From Tamarix chinensis (Eukaryota; Streptophyta; Magnoliopsida; Caryophyllales; Tamaricaceae), in contig CM060176.1 in assembly GCA_030549775.1 (NCBI GenBank), positions 99,404,303-99,468,302 on the forward strand: a stretch of 64,000 bases of DNA, written 5' to 3'. This document shows positions 23,534 through 36,900 of the stretch, in pieces. The translations under genes and the position numbers were made by a program. The notes beneath the pieces were generated by a model that made no database searches, was not told where the DNA came from, and worked only from the letters and a program-made list of their open reading frames with translations. Positions within the stretch are counted from its first letter, which is position 1, and the number at the start of each line of letters is the position of its first letter.

Positions 23534-26500
23534 ATGAAGAAACCGCGCGAAACACCGACCAGAAAATTTAAGCAAAAACAAATGCAACCGCAGCCGCAGC
23601 TGCAGCCGCCACCGCCGAGCCACCACGAAATGGACCCTACAGACACGCTACTCAACCCAAATGTCGACCTATGTCAACAACTCCTCGACCGGTACTCCTC
23701 CTCCGCCGCCGCTCACCATCGTAACCTTTGCGCTACCGCCGGTGCAATGCGGTCTATCCTCCTTGACGATTCCCTACCTCTTACTCCTCTTTCATATTTT
23801 GCAGCCACCATCACTGCTACTTCCGAGTCATTAGACGATGCCGCTTCTCTCGCGTCCCTCACTACTTTCCTCTCAATTCTGCTTCCGGTTGTCCCTGAAG
23901 GTTCTATTGGTCAGAAGAAGGCAGTTGAGGCGGCGGAGATATTGATTAAAGGTTTGGAAGAGCCGAGTGCGATTGTGTCTACTTCGGCTGTGAAGTGCGT
24001 GGTTAAGTGTTTGGGGGTCTTAGTAGGGTTTTGCGACCGAGCGGATTGGAGTTCAGTGAAAATGCTTGTGGAGAAGCTGCTAGAGTTTTCCGTTGATAAG
24101 CGGCCAAAGGTATGTATTCTGTTTAGGCCTGTTCGAGCATCAAAGTCGTTGCTTCTCTAGGGCTTTTGCCTAACTTTAGCAACGACGGTCAAATAACGTA
24201 CATCATATTAGTTTACGATTGAAAGTTTACGATTTTTAGCGATAATTCATGTGTGTATCACGTTTCATTATCAATATACTTTTCATATTAGTTTTTTTTG
24301 GCTAAAAAGAATTCAATTTGATTTATCCTTTTGCCCTCATTTACTCTAGTAATCGAAAAGCAACATTATTTATGCTTATTGTTCTTAGAGCTCAAGAGAA
24401 AATTGTCATTGCTTATGGCCCATAGAAATTTGAATTTTCCGGCATAATAATCTTATAATCTCATTTTATGGTGAAAAGCTGTAGTGTTACTATGTTTGTC
24501 ATTTGATTCAATACATTTCTCATTAATTGAACGAAGCTCTGTGCTTGTTCATTAAAACAATGTTTTAGCCCAAGGAGAGCCCTGATGTTTTCAGTACGTC
24601 ACAGGTCAGAAAATGTGCCCAAGTTTGTTTGGAGAACGTGTATCAACTGTTTGAATCTCCAGCTGTGGTAAAAGAGGCCAGTAAGATGATTAAAGCCCTG
24701 CTTAAAAATTGTCTTTCCTTGGTAGCCAAATCCGGCAAATCAGAAGTTGTGAGTAGATCTAAGGGTGAGGCACAAGCTCAACCTGATCATTCTGAGGCTG
24801 CCCACGTTCTGAGTGTTATAAAGATTACAGTCCCATATCTTTCTAGCAAAGTCAGGATAAAAGTAGTTTCCGAGTTACTTACCCTCATGAATTCACAGTT
24901 ATGTATGCTTCCAAGACTTGTAATAAACATTATTGAAGCATTCTTCAGGAGTTCTATGGTTGATGATGTAACTCCAGTAGCCGAGGACATTGTAGTTGCT
25001 CTTTCAACATATATTTCCGTGAAAGAGAATGCCATTGATACCATTATATCTGCGGCCCACGTACTAAAAAGTGCTATAGACAAACTTCACACAGACGGAA
25101 CAGGAAAATGGATCGACAGTGTTCTTCTAGTAGTTCGCTCTATTGCAGGTACTTTTTATATTTACAACTGGTCCATAGATTGTCTTCGCATTATATTAAA
25201 ATCATCCGAATGTTTTGGCATTTAGTCCTCTTTCGGCTGTTAAGATTTAAACTAATTGGATTGAATAACCTGGGATTTCATGACAAGAAATTGGAGTAAC
25301 ACATTATTCCAGTGTGTTTTTTGATATAGAGTTGAATGGATTTTATCATCGATTCATCATGATTTTATTTACTCACTGTGCATGAAATCACAGTGTTCTA
25401 TGTGGAGGTAATCTTAGAAACTGGGAACATTTCACTCCTGCAAGTCATGACTATTAATTTTCATGTCTCCTCTTATTTATCGAGTCATGGAACTTAATTA
25501 AGGCCTTTGGAATCATCGGGGCATCAAGTCATGCCAACATCGTATAGGAGAAATCAGCTTGTTGATGTGTTCAATGTAGTTTTATGCATAGTTTGAGTCT
25601 GATTTAATCTAACCAATCTATGAAATTTATAAAATTTGTACCATCATAACTTACAATTGAATTTTCAGGTCTGTTGACATTTGAAGATGATACGGCTTTG
25701 CAGGCTTTACACATATTAAGGCAGTTGATTTGTGATCATATGGATGCGATAATATTGTCCAGCTGCAAATCCCAGCTGGTCACTAGTGGTGTGGAATCAA
25801 GTGCTATCACATTGATATGCTCTGTCTTCGAGAAGTTGCTGGTTACTTGTGTTGCAATTCCAAATAAGCATATTCTTGCTGTTTTATCTGTTTTGTTTCT
25901 CAAACTTGGTAAGCCAACTGTAATGCCAGAACTCAACTGCTCCCTTCAATTCATAATAAGTCACCACGCATTTCAAGAAAAACATTGACCATTAATTTTC
26001 TTTTTATTTTGATATAAAAATATAGTTGTAATATATGCATTAAAAAAATACTTTTATAATAATATTTTTTTAATAATTTTTATTAGTACATATTAATGAA
26101 TATTGATGGTCAAAGTTTGTTATTGAAATATGAGATGACGTATATTTAAAATCAGAGGGAGTAATATTTTTAAAAAATATCTAAATTGCGTTTTTGCTTC
26201 TTCGCTGAATCTACCTAGGGATGAGTCATCCTTATTCCATTGATTCTTAACATGTTGGAATAATATAGATGAGGAAGATGGGACATTAGATTAGGTTGCG
26301 CTTTTATTCCACTTCAATGATTTTTCTTAAGGATAGAGGACCTTTTTGACAGGTTTAGATAACTATGTGATGTGGTGGAATTCGAAGCTTTTCATCTATA
26401 ATCATAATTGTATTAAAAAATAAAATGAAGTGATATATATTCCTGCTAGTTCAGGGTGACAGATAGTTCTTTTGCCATTCTGTTTGACTTTAAGCCTTTG

Positions 26501-29500
26501 TGGTAGGAACTTTCAGCTAAAGACTACCCAATAAGCAGTTTTTTTTTTTCCTCTTACTTCAGAATCTTGTGTACTTAAGAGCCCCAACGATGTTGAATTT
26601 ACCTATTTTCATCTCTGAACCATGTGTTTTGATTATTCAATAATCTTCTTAATCATGATATCCTATGCATTGATCCCCTCCAATTGTAAATCTAAGTTTT
26701 TGACATCGTTTATGGTAATGATTAGTTTTTTGATATTTCTTTTTTCCTTCTAGCTATGTGGATGTCAATCTTTATTGTATGCTCATATATTATTCATTGA
26801 TTGATCTTTATATGCATTATGGTTGAATGTTTTGTCTACAAATCTTGTGTAGACTGAGATGACCTAATCACATCAAGTTTTTTGATTATAGGTAATGCAT
26901 CATGCTTTCATATGCGGTCCATTTTCCTCAAACTAGCAGAGCTGATGAACTCTACTAATGCTGAGCTGTCTGACACAGGGGATGTAAGCATCTCTTAAGC
27001 TTTTCTTAGTTGCTTTGTATTACCAAGTATGGTTTGGAAGGAAATTTATTAAAGAAGATACTTGGAAGGTGTAACAGGTGTCTTCAATGAATGACCCCAG
27101 GCAAGGAAATATAATATTAAAGAAAGTGCTGTATATCATATAGCTTTGAAAATTAGTTGATGTTTCTGCTGGATTGAGGTGATTTTTACCTAATGCACAT
27201 TGTGTTGTGCTTTACAATATCATTGGTGCTCTTATTAATTGGAAAAAAATGGAAGCTTGAGGAGTTAAAATGTGGAAATTTAGGATTTGAACTACATTTT
27301 AGCATTTCCGCATTTCCCTTTGGTCTCTTTTTTCCTATTTTTGAGTGAAGCCTAATAACTTTATATCCCGTATAATGGTGTACTAATTATGGACATTTCC
27401 CTTTTATGTTGTAGCTTAAAGGACTTGGGTATGGCAATTAATTTAGTTTCATCTAAATATCTGTTTATGCTAAGATGCTGTCTTCAGTTTCAATTTTTTC
27501 CCCAGACATTTCAATGCCCACCTTTTATTACATCTATATGTGTCAAAAAAGAACGTATTGCACCATTTGGCCTAACTAATATATAAATATCCAGAAATGG
27601 TACTGTTGAAGCTTTAAGTACAATACATTTAGTAGACTTTCCAGCTGCAAAAATGCATGAAACAGTGTTTTTCTGGTATATTATTTAGTGGATTGAGTAG
27701 TATGTATAAGAGTAAGAGATTAGTAAATGAGTTGGGCTATAGAAAGTCATGAATTGTTTTTTGTTTACTTTTGAAAACCTTGATAAGCACAAAGCTTTTC
27801 TGGATTGCTTTTATGGTGGTATCTACTTCTAACAGAATTTTGTGTTGTGGCCAGCTTTATTTGTCTAGTTGTATAGGTAACTACGGATGGTGTCTGATAA
27901 TTTTTATTTTTGATCTCTGATGTTTGGGAAACACTGAGATCTTTCCTCTTAATCTACACAGTGATATTTTTCAGTTGATATTGAAATTGATCACGTAATC
28001 TGTTTTTGCTATGGGATTGAACTTTCTTGCTGATGGACAATGTCATATTGATTTTGCAGTTGCAGAAATGTATTGGGTGTGCTGTTGTTGCTATGGGACC
28101 AGAGAGGATTCTTAATATTGTGCCCATTTCTTTCTGTGAGGAGACTTTGACTTGTTCAAACACTTGGCTGTTTCCTATTCTGCAAAAATACATTGTTGGT
28201 GCATCTCTTGGGTATTTCATGGATCACGTTGTGCCTACTGCTGAAGCCCTCCAAAAGTGTTCTCGTAAAGGTACAAGTCGCTTTGAAATCTATCATTTTT
28301 TTTGAAGTTGTTAATTTTGACCAAATTAAGTTCATCCCATTTCTATTCTGTCCTTGTTGATTTTATTTTAATGAAATTGGTTTGAGTGTTTTATTTTATT
28401 TTTGAGCTGAGATCAAACATGACTATAATCACCCGTGTACCTTCTGTGTGCTTGTACATCTCCAGATTGTATCGCTAAGTTAGCTATAGATAGAACTTAA
28501 CTTTGCTTCTTTGATTGGAGAGATAGGAGAATGCCTTATGTATGGAAGTTTGATCCATCAGTAGCCGTGCTTTTTCCTCCATTTCTGTTCTTTCCTTTTA
28601 AAGATGGTGGTAGTTGTTCAAGAGAGCAAAAAGAGGTTGATGATCTCCTTCTTGCTCAATAAGCTTCGAGGGTAATACCATGGATGAATCCTGTCTTTGA
28701 TGGGGTTTGGAGAGGTCATAATGTACTCGAAGGATATAAAGCAAAGCAGGTTGCTTATTCAAGCTAGGACAATATTGAGTTATTGATGTTTGGCAAATTT
28801 TGTTTTATAATTGAAAGAAATTGAAGGATAAGCAGATCAACACCAAGGATTAAATATTACATTTCAAAGTTGATTTATAGTTATTCAAGTAAAGGGAATA
28901 ACTTTGACTGTGGAATAGGAAGCAACACAGGTTGTCTATTTTAGCTAGGAATATAGAATAATTGATGTTTGGGGAGTTTATATTTCTGTAATTGCAAGAT
29001 GTTCTAAAATTAAAGGTTAGTCAGCTCAACATCAAGGAATAAAACTTAAATCATTGCTCAAGGGTTAAGATGTTGGTTGAGATCACCGCCTAGGAGCCTT
29101 ATTACTGTACTCACCAGTTTTCAGGGGTATAGACTCAAAGACAATAAGTAAGCTTAGAAAATTCACTTATCCAACTTGATTCCTCTTCTAACTCGCTTAC
29201 CTTTAATGTGGAGGGGAGAATACATTCCAATAAAAGAAAATAAAACAAAGAAAATGTATATTATGAAGAAATAATCTGTGGTGCATATTTAGAAAATACT
29301 CTTCAAGCACGTTCATATAATAAGGCTAAGATGAGTCAAGGATACATTAACATATATAAGAGATGCATGAAATGAAAATAATAAATTGGCATATATAATA
29401 AATAAGAACCTGAACGTGAACATACATGCTCATCAATTAACAATGTATCTCATTAAACAGTGCTCAAACATCATTGAATAGTCCTGCAGGAAAAAGTACA

Positions 29501-32500
29501 ATTTTGATTTTTAGCGGCCAACAGGTGAGACCATGTGTGTACAGTGAATAAGAATGAGAATTTTAGCTGGTGGCTGCAAATACGAAGGGTGTGCAAATTT
29601 CTGCTCGGACCGGAAAAACTAGGTTCCATTTTGGATCAATTACGTTTGGTCTGATCTTTGGTTCTAGAGTTGTTGAAACCAGTCTTCTAGTCCAGCCCGA
29701 ATCCATATTTTTCCGGTCCAGATCAGATAGAAATGGATATTGTATTTTAAGTTTCTGTTACTTGTATGGAAGCCTATGTGGTGCACCGGTTGTTTTTAGG
29801 TAGAAAATAGCATAATTAATAAAGTTTTAATAAATCATAAAAACAATTTAATTTTAGTATTTTATCACTTAAAATTGGTATGCTCAAATAAACAATTTAA
29901 CACTGATACAATATGTTAAAAAAATATTGAGGGAGACCATGACCTTATTATTACAAAAAGTGGCACATAATTGTAAGGATTGCAGTAAGGTTCTACTTGA
30001 AGAGTGTTTGACAACTCAAGATAAGTTTCTGATTATGGAAGTGATGCCTAAGTGTCAATGGAGGAAGAGGAGTTATACAATGATGATATGATTAATATAA
30101 TGGAAGCTTAGAGGGGACACTACTATCGGACATTGTGCCAAGATGGGTGAAATGGGTGCATGCAGGTGATGCAAAATTGAATGTGGAACACACTTGGTGA
30201 ACATGCCTGGAATATGGCCAAGAACATTTTGCAGTAATAGACAAAAACATGAAAGTCTGAAAGCACGGTGGTGGAATGAAGAGGTTCAACATAAATTAAG
30301 AGCGAGTACAAAGCGATAGTAGCATAGGCAAGGGAAATTTGCCTTATGAAGAAGTACAAGCCGATTAATAGGGAGGCTAAGAAAGCGTTGAGCTTATCAG
30401 GATTTGCCTAATAAAGAAAAGTACAAGCTAACTAAAAGGGGGATTATATGAACGCGATGGATGTAGCACACATAAGTGCTTATGCAGATTTGCACCAGAC
30501 AAACACGTAATAAGTGGAAATGGCATGTACAAGTTGACCAAGTTTAGGGGGTGAAAAGTAAGAGACTTAGGCCCTGTTTACCTCATCTTATTTTCAAAAT
30601 ACATATCAACAAAATTTTGATAATAATAAAAATAATAGTGATGATAACTATTATAGTGATACTAATGAAAACGGATATAAATTATGGAAATAATTATTGT
30701 AAAATAATAATAATAACATATCAGACTTTTGCAAGACAAAAGAAATCCGAAAAATCAGACAAATCTAAGGATGAAGTCGAACATGCCTTAGGAATGAGGT
30801 TAACATCATGGGAAGGTGTTAGGGTTGCATTTACAAGCTTTTAATAGTAGTGGGAACAATGAAATGCCTAGTAGAAAAAATGTACCAATGCTAAATCTAA
30901 TTGAGGAATAGGTTAGGGAAGATTTAAGTAAGATAACATAAGGAAAGAGAATAGAACCTGATCTTCATACATGTGAAAATGCCCAGAGGAGAAAGGCCTT
31001 ATTAGGCCAGCATAGTTGAACAATGTTTTCCTCGTATTGTAGATACATGGATCCTTATGTACAAGAACAAAGGCAATATTAAGAGTTGTAGCAACTATAT
31101 ACACATTATGCTCCTAAGTCACATCATGAGATTATTAGAGTGAATGATTGAGATGAGAATAAAAAAGATTTCAGATTGGAGAGTTGATTCGGTTTCATGT
31201 CAAGAAGATTGACTAGATAGACCAATAATCTTTTTGGATGCGTAATGGTTAATGGAGTACTATAGTGAGAGTAAGGCTGCGTTCTTTGTCTGATTGTTGC
31301 TTATCTAACTTTACAATGTGTTACACTTCTTAGTTTACTATTGTTAGTGCCATAATTGATTATTGTTAGTGATTATATAAATTTACAATGTGTTACTCTT
31401 CTTAGTTTACTGTTACTGTTATTATCATTACAGTCATTATTATTATTAGTATTATTAATGTTATATCTTTGTTGTTGTTGTTCTTATTATCAATGTTTTG
31501 CTGTTTTGATTTGATCTAATTTGATAAGTCCTGAAAATAAGTTGAGGAGAGCATGGTTTAATTTGAATCTTCATTTTTATTGATCTAGAAACGCTAAGTG
31601 GTGTCATGGGAAGTTTTGCCCAGGTGTTTAGAGGCCAATGGTGTTTCTATAGCCTATTTTAGGGCGATTACTATTAGTGACATCTATGTAGGATTCGGAG
31701 CTCACAAGAGTACAGGCAGGGATACTGAGAGCTTTTAACTTGATATTAGCTTGCATAAATGATTGACCTTGACTTCTATCATCTGTAGTAGTTTCATATG
31801 AGCTTACCATGGCAATCCAAGAAGTAAGTCATGATGTAGTTTATTGTAGATGATATTGTTCTTGTGGATGTGAAAAATAAAGGCACAAATGACTAGCTAG
31901 ATTATTTCAGGAATCATTTGAGCCTGAATGTTACAAGTGCTTAATATAGAATATTTCTTTGACATTCTGGTTGAGATGGTTACTTCACAAGAGAAAGATA
32001 ATTTTAAATTATCTTGGGTCTATCATACAAGGTTATTTAGATATCAATGAGTATCTTGTCCATTGCGTGGATGTTAGTTGGCTGAAATGGTGAAAATGCA
32101 TAAGATCTACTTAAGTTGGAGAGCAAATTTTATGGAGTTGTTGTCACGCTATCTATGAATTATAAGGAAGAATGGTAGTCAATTTGGTGAAGATGAGGAT
32201 GCTTTGTTAGATGTATTATTTATTGGGAGAAAGAAACTCAAGAATAACATATAAAGGGAGAAACTGGGTGTGGGCGCTATTGAAGGTAAAAGATGATATC
32301 TGATGCTAAGAGATGGGCATGTAGATTCACGAAGGTGTAAGTGATAATGCATGATTTCACCGCGCCAGAACTTAGAGGATGTGCCTTGTGTAGAGAGCCT
32401 TAGATCTTCCCATATATTATGTTTGCTTGTGCGGCTAATTATTTTACTTAGTGTATCTACCTTTACCTTTTTATTTACTAAAGCATCTATATGTACATGG

Positions 32501-33941
32501 TTTAATGTATTTCTTTGCTTATCGGAGTTAGTGCTAGTTGTTTATTATCGGTACGGTTTATTTGGTATTATTATTCTTTATCAACTTTTTATATATTACC
32601 CATATGTGACTATGTAATTTGATTTATACATTGATATAACTAGTACAATTGCTATTACTAATATGAAGTATGCCTTTTTACTACACATATTTTTTCTTTC
32701 AATGATGTTTACTTTTCCTGTGGCAATCGTCTTTCGTTAGCCCATGAAATATTGGTGGGGAGGCTATGTACACCAAACTGTTTACTAGATCATCACTGTT
32801 GTTGTAATGCTAATTGATTAATATCATGCGAATAAAATTCCTTGAAGCATGTAAATTTTTGGGGCATCAACATATTTTTTAATATGGATTGCACCAGACA
32901 GGGTCCAGGGAGCCAGTTAAGTGGCCACTTGGCTGATTCAAACAATAAATAAGATCATTTAAGCATGCGAATCGTGGAAAACAATTTGACTGGCTGAAAA
33001 TATTTTATAAAACCGGGAACTCATTGTTTTCTAAAGAACCAGTCTGGTTATGTAAATCATTCTACAATTCCAAAATTTTCCTCCGTTTCTGTCTATGCTT
33101 CTATATAATTAGGCACAATTTTTGTTAATCCACAAAACTCTTACCACTTACCAACAGTTGTAGGACTTGGTGTCTAACCATTTTCATCTTCGACAATAAA
33201 TCTAGCCATTTCTGTCTTCAACCAGAGCTCCTCAGACAACTATTTTTGTCTTCAACAAAATTCGACTTTCTTCAACAAATTTCAATTCGGTCTAGAGCAA
33301 CCATCAGGGTTACGTAGAAACAGCAAAGAGGTCACATTTTGCGTCCCTGAAACACTTCAAGGATGGAAACGCTATCCGAAATATCTAATAGCTGCCAAAA
33401 AATTTGTATATAAAGGTTAACTCGAACTTAAAATCAATCATGGCAGAGTAGTATCCAACATTTTCCTCTACCTCCAAATCCCATCAATGGCGTTGTTACT
33501 GACCTTTGTTCGGTCACTTCATTCTAATTGAAGTCATGCTTAAATTCATTGCATCGGAGTCACACTTAATTTGCTCTTGTCTCTTCTTCTGTCATTGGTG
33601 TGAATTTGGAACCTAGAAACTAGACATTGGCTGAGTAAAAGAAGGAGATGGTTGTAGTATCATTTGATTAGGGTGATTTCTTGTGAGAAGATTGAGAAGA
33701 GAAGGTAGTGGTTGTGGAATTTGGAAATACATATGGGCACAAAAGAAAGGACTTTTAAAATGGGCCCCCATATTTGACCTTTTCAACATGTTTTGCTTGT
33801 TAATCTTTTATTTCTTACTCTAAATATGCATATAATTGGATATTTTTAGTTAATTGAACAATATTTCATACATAATAAAGATCAACTTGTTTTTTACTAT
33901 AAAAATATAATTATATATGTGATTTTCAATATGATTAATTA

Positions 33942-33984
<43 letters not shown>

Positions 33985-36900
33985 GTATGTAAATTTTTTT
34001 GTTGTTTCCTAATGTTCCCATTTCTTAGTTTCTTTAAGAACGGACATTTTTTTGTTTCTTCTCGTCTTCGTGTTTGCATCCCCATTCGGATCCATGTGCA
34101 ACACTGCATTTAGTTCAATAATTTTGCTCCTAGATGTTGCCATTTTTCATATTTAGCAAAATTGATGGTCGCTGTTTTTGTCTTCACAACTTACTACTTT
34201 TCTCGAAGGGATCCAATTGTGACAAAATCAATTTTTTACTTGATAAGGATATTGGGTCTTGCTTGCTTGGGCATGTGAATGAGTATAAAGAAAAAGAGGG
34301 ACTGAGGGAAGGGGTTGCAAAGAGGGGAAAAGGTGAAGGGGAATGAGACCATGGGGTGGGTCTCATGGGATGTGGGATGGGGAGAGCGAGGTTTGGGGGA
34401 GGGGGGTGGAAAGAGCTTAATTGGAATATGTGAAAAACAATTATTTTTTAATTAATAATATTATTTTTGTATCTTGTGCGATGCACGGATAGTAGTCAAT
34501 ATAGATTTTAATAAAAAGCAATTATAATGCATCCATATTGTTGATATTACATCTAAGTTAATTATAAATATAACTACTCATTGTTAATCTTTTGACAAAT
34601 TTGAGTATAAATATAAATTATCATTACTCATTAGTGTAGGAAAAAACGTGAAACATTTTAAACTAAAACAAGAATATACAAACAAAATATATTTTAAATT
34701 TAAGAGTACTTTAAATAAAAAATATAGAAAAATATAAAATCTAATATCATATAACATCAAAATATATAATGAAAAAGAAATTACACAACTATAAAATGTA
34801 TAATTATGATATGAGGACCTAGACAATAATGGGATGCTTGAAGAGAAGTATATGTATATAAGAAAAGACGCTATCATAATTATGAATTTGAATTTTGCAA
34901 ATTATGATTTTTCATTGAAGGAAAGAAACAATATGCAAGTTTAAATAGAATTTTGGCTGAGGATACTATTGTACGATTATAATGCTAAAAGGGGCTTACA
35001 AAATTATAAAAATAAGCCTAAAAAAAAAACATGAATGATTGTAATATGTTGTAATGCTTATAAAACATATAAAATACAATCCATATCTACCAACATATAT
35101 ATATATATTTGACTTAATTGTTATCTCTATAAAAATTAATATGAAATGGGTGGGAAAACTTTAGTATTTGATGATTTTGTTATTTATGACATATGATTGT
35201 TTGTATTAATTTTTTTTATTGTAATATTTTTTTTTTTGCTTAGATTATTGTCTTCTTTTTCTTATGAAAAATTATTGGCCAATAGTAATACGATATCTAG
35301 CCTCTGTCACTAGCCTCATGTTAGAGAAGTGAGACTGTGTAGGACCAGTTCGCTGTCAGCAAGATTCTTGTTGGGTTGTTGATGTTATGAAAGTGTTAAT
35401 ATTAAAGAAAATTATATTTTCTTTATCATATTTTATTAGATCACTATGAGGCACGGGTTTGAACAGTAGATTTTAAAAGCTATGGATGAGAATGCGGAAA
35501 GTGGGTTAACATTCTAGATAAAATCGATGGTTGGTAGCATATTACTTTCCTGTGTTGAAAAACTGTTGTCTTTACAATTATTGATGATTATTTGGCCTTT
35601 TTGCTTGCTCTTCTGAAACTTACCTTTACCAGTATTGATGATTAAATCTGTTACTTTTTCTAGGAAAAAAATCGGTGGTTGGCCAAGACCTGCTTGCTCA
35701 TTACCATGCCTTTTGGAGTCTCCTGCCTGCGTTTTGTCGCTATCCAGTTGATATTACCAAGAAGTTTGTGTCTCTTGCTAAACTATTGTGCGCTCAAATC
35801 AAGAAAGATGGCTCTAAGCATAAAGTTATTGCAATTGCCTTGCAGGTACAATCTCATCATGTTCCGACTTCTGTATTCTGCTATTCATTCTAAAAGATGT
35901 CTTATCTATACTGTCGTCTTAGGAATCTATATTCAATCAACTTAATATATGCAACAGGAACTGGTGAAACTAAACAAATGTGCGACATGTAATGAGGGTA
36001 CTGGTCAGCTTGCAAAGTGTTTCAGCGATGCACTAGAAGTTCCTGTGTTGGTGATGCAAAATTTGCCTTCTTACTCAAAGAAACAAGCCTCAAAAAATAT
36101 CAAAATTTTATCATTTTGTTCCAGTGATTTGCTTCAAGCTCTGATTGATGTGTTCCTTGCTTCTCCTCCTGAAAAACGTATTTTTTTGAAGGTATTGATT
36201 ATCATATGTTGGCACTTCTAAATTTTGGTGATCTATTTATTATTAATAGAGTTTGTTATTTGCACCATATGGTGATTATATATTGTTGTCATGGGATGGG
36301 ACCAACAAACAGTTGTTGCAGAATGGTTTTCTGAACCCTCTAACCCACTTGTCCTTATTTACAGTCATATTTTCTGTTTCATCCTTTTTCAAAATGGCAC
36401 TACAGTTTTTGTTTGTAGTACCTAAATACTATAAGGACTGAGTTATTATTTCTTGGTGATTTTTTTTTCTTTTCCTTCTGGAATATTGACAAGAAATTTC
36501 TGGCCACACCTGATATTTAATTCTCTCTGATGTGATAAATTGTTCCTCATATTTACTGTTTACTGTAACTTGGGTCCTGGATTCTTGCCTTCATGGTTTC
36601 TGGAGTCCCAACGTTTTCTCTATGATTTCATTTTTTTTCCTTTGTTTTTTTTTCTGCATATTTCACTATCTATGGTGTTGGACAGAATCCACTTTTTTTC
36701 TGCTTTTATTGCTTTGAAGAAACAAGTTCTTCATTCATATGTTATCTAGAAAGCCCAATTGTATTTTCCTTATCTGGGATTTGCTTACATGTCTACGTGC
36801 TCTTTTGCAACCCCTTTTCCTTATCATGTTTGGTGAATAGTCATATTGTTTTCCTTCAATTATTCATATATGTGATATCTGCATTCATTTGATGCATATA

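Larger units (their letters stand above)
28271..35663 (+). other. Intron 5 of the RRP12-like gene, 7.4 kb and transposon-laden
   Basis: The donor AAAG|GTACAAG and acceptor TTCTAG join a phase-1 codon. This intron is far larger than its neighbours. It contains a decayed LINE (about 29960-32345) with MITE insertions, an (AT)n-(GTAT)n tract, and otherwise AT-rich sequence. From 28271 to 29950 and from 32346 to 35663 I recognise no gene; the short frames (for example 29570-29803 and 34134-34346) are chance. Confidence 0.85.

Noticed and set aside
23461..23655. Gly/Cys-rich frame opposite exon 1
   Set aside because: Antisense shadow of the Gln/Pro-rich start of the RRP12-like coding sequence.
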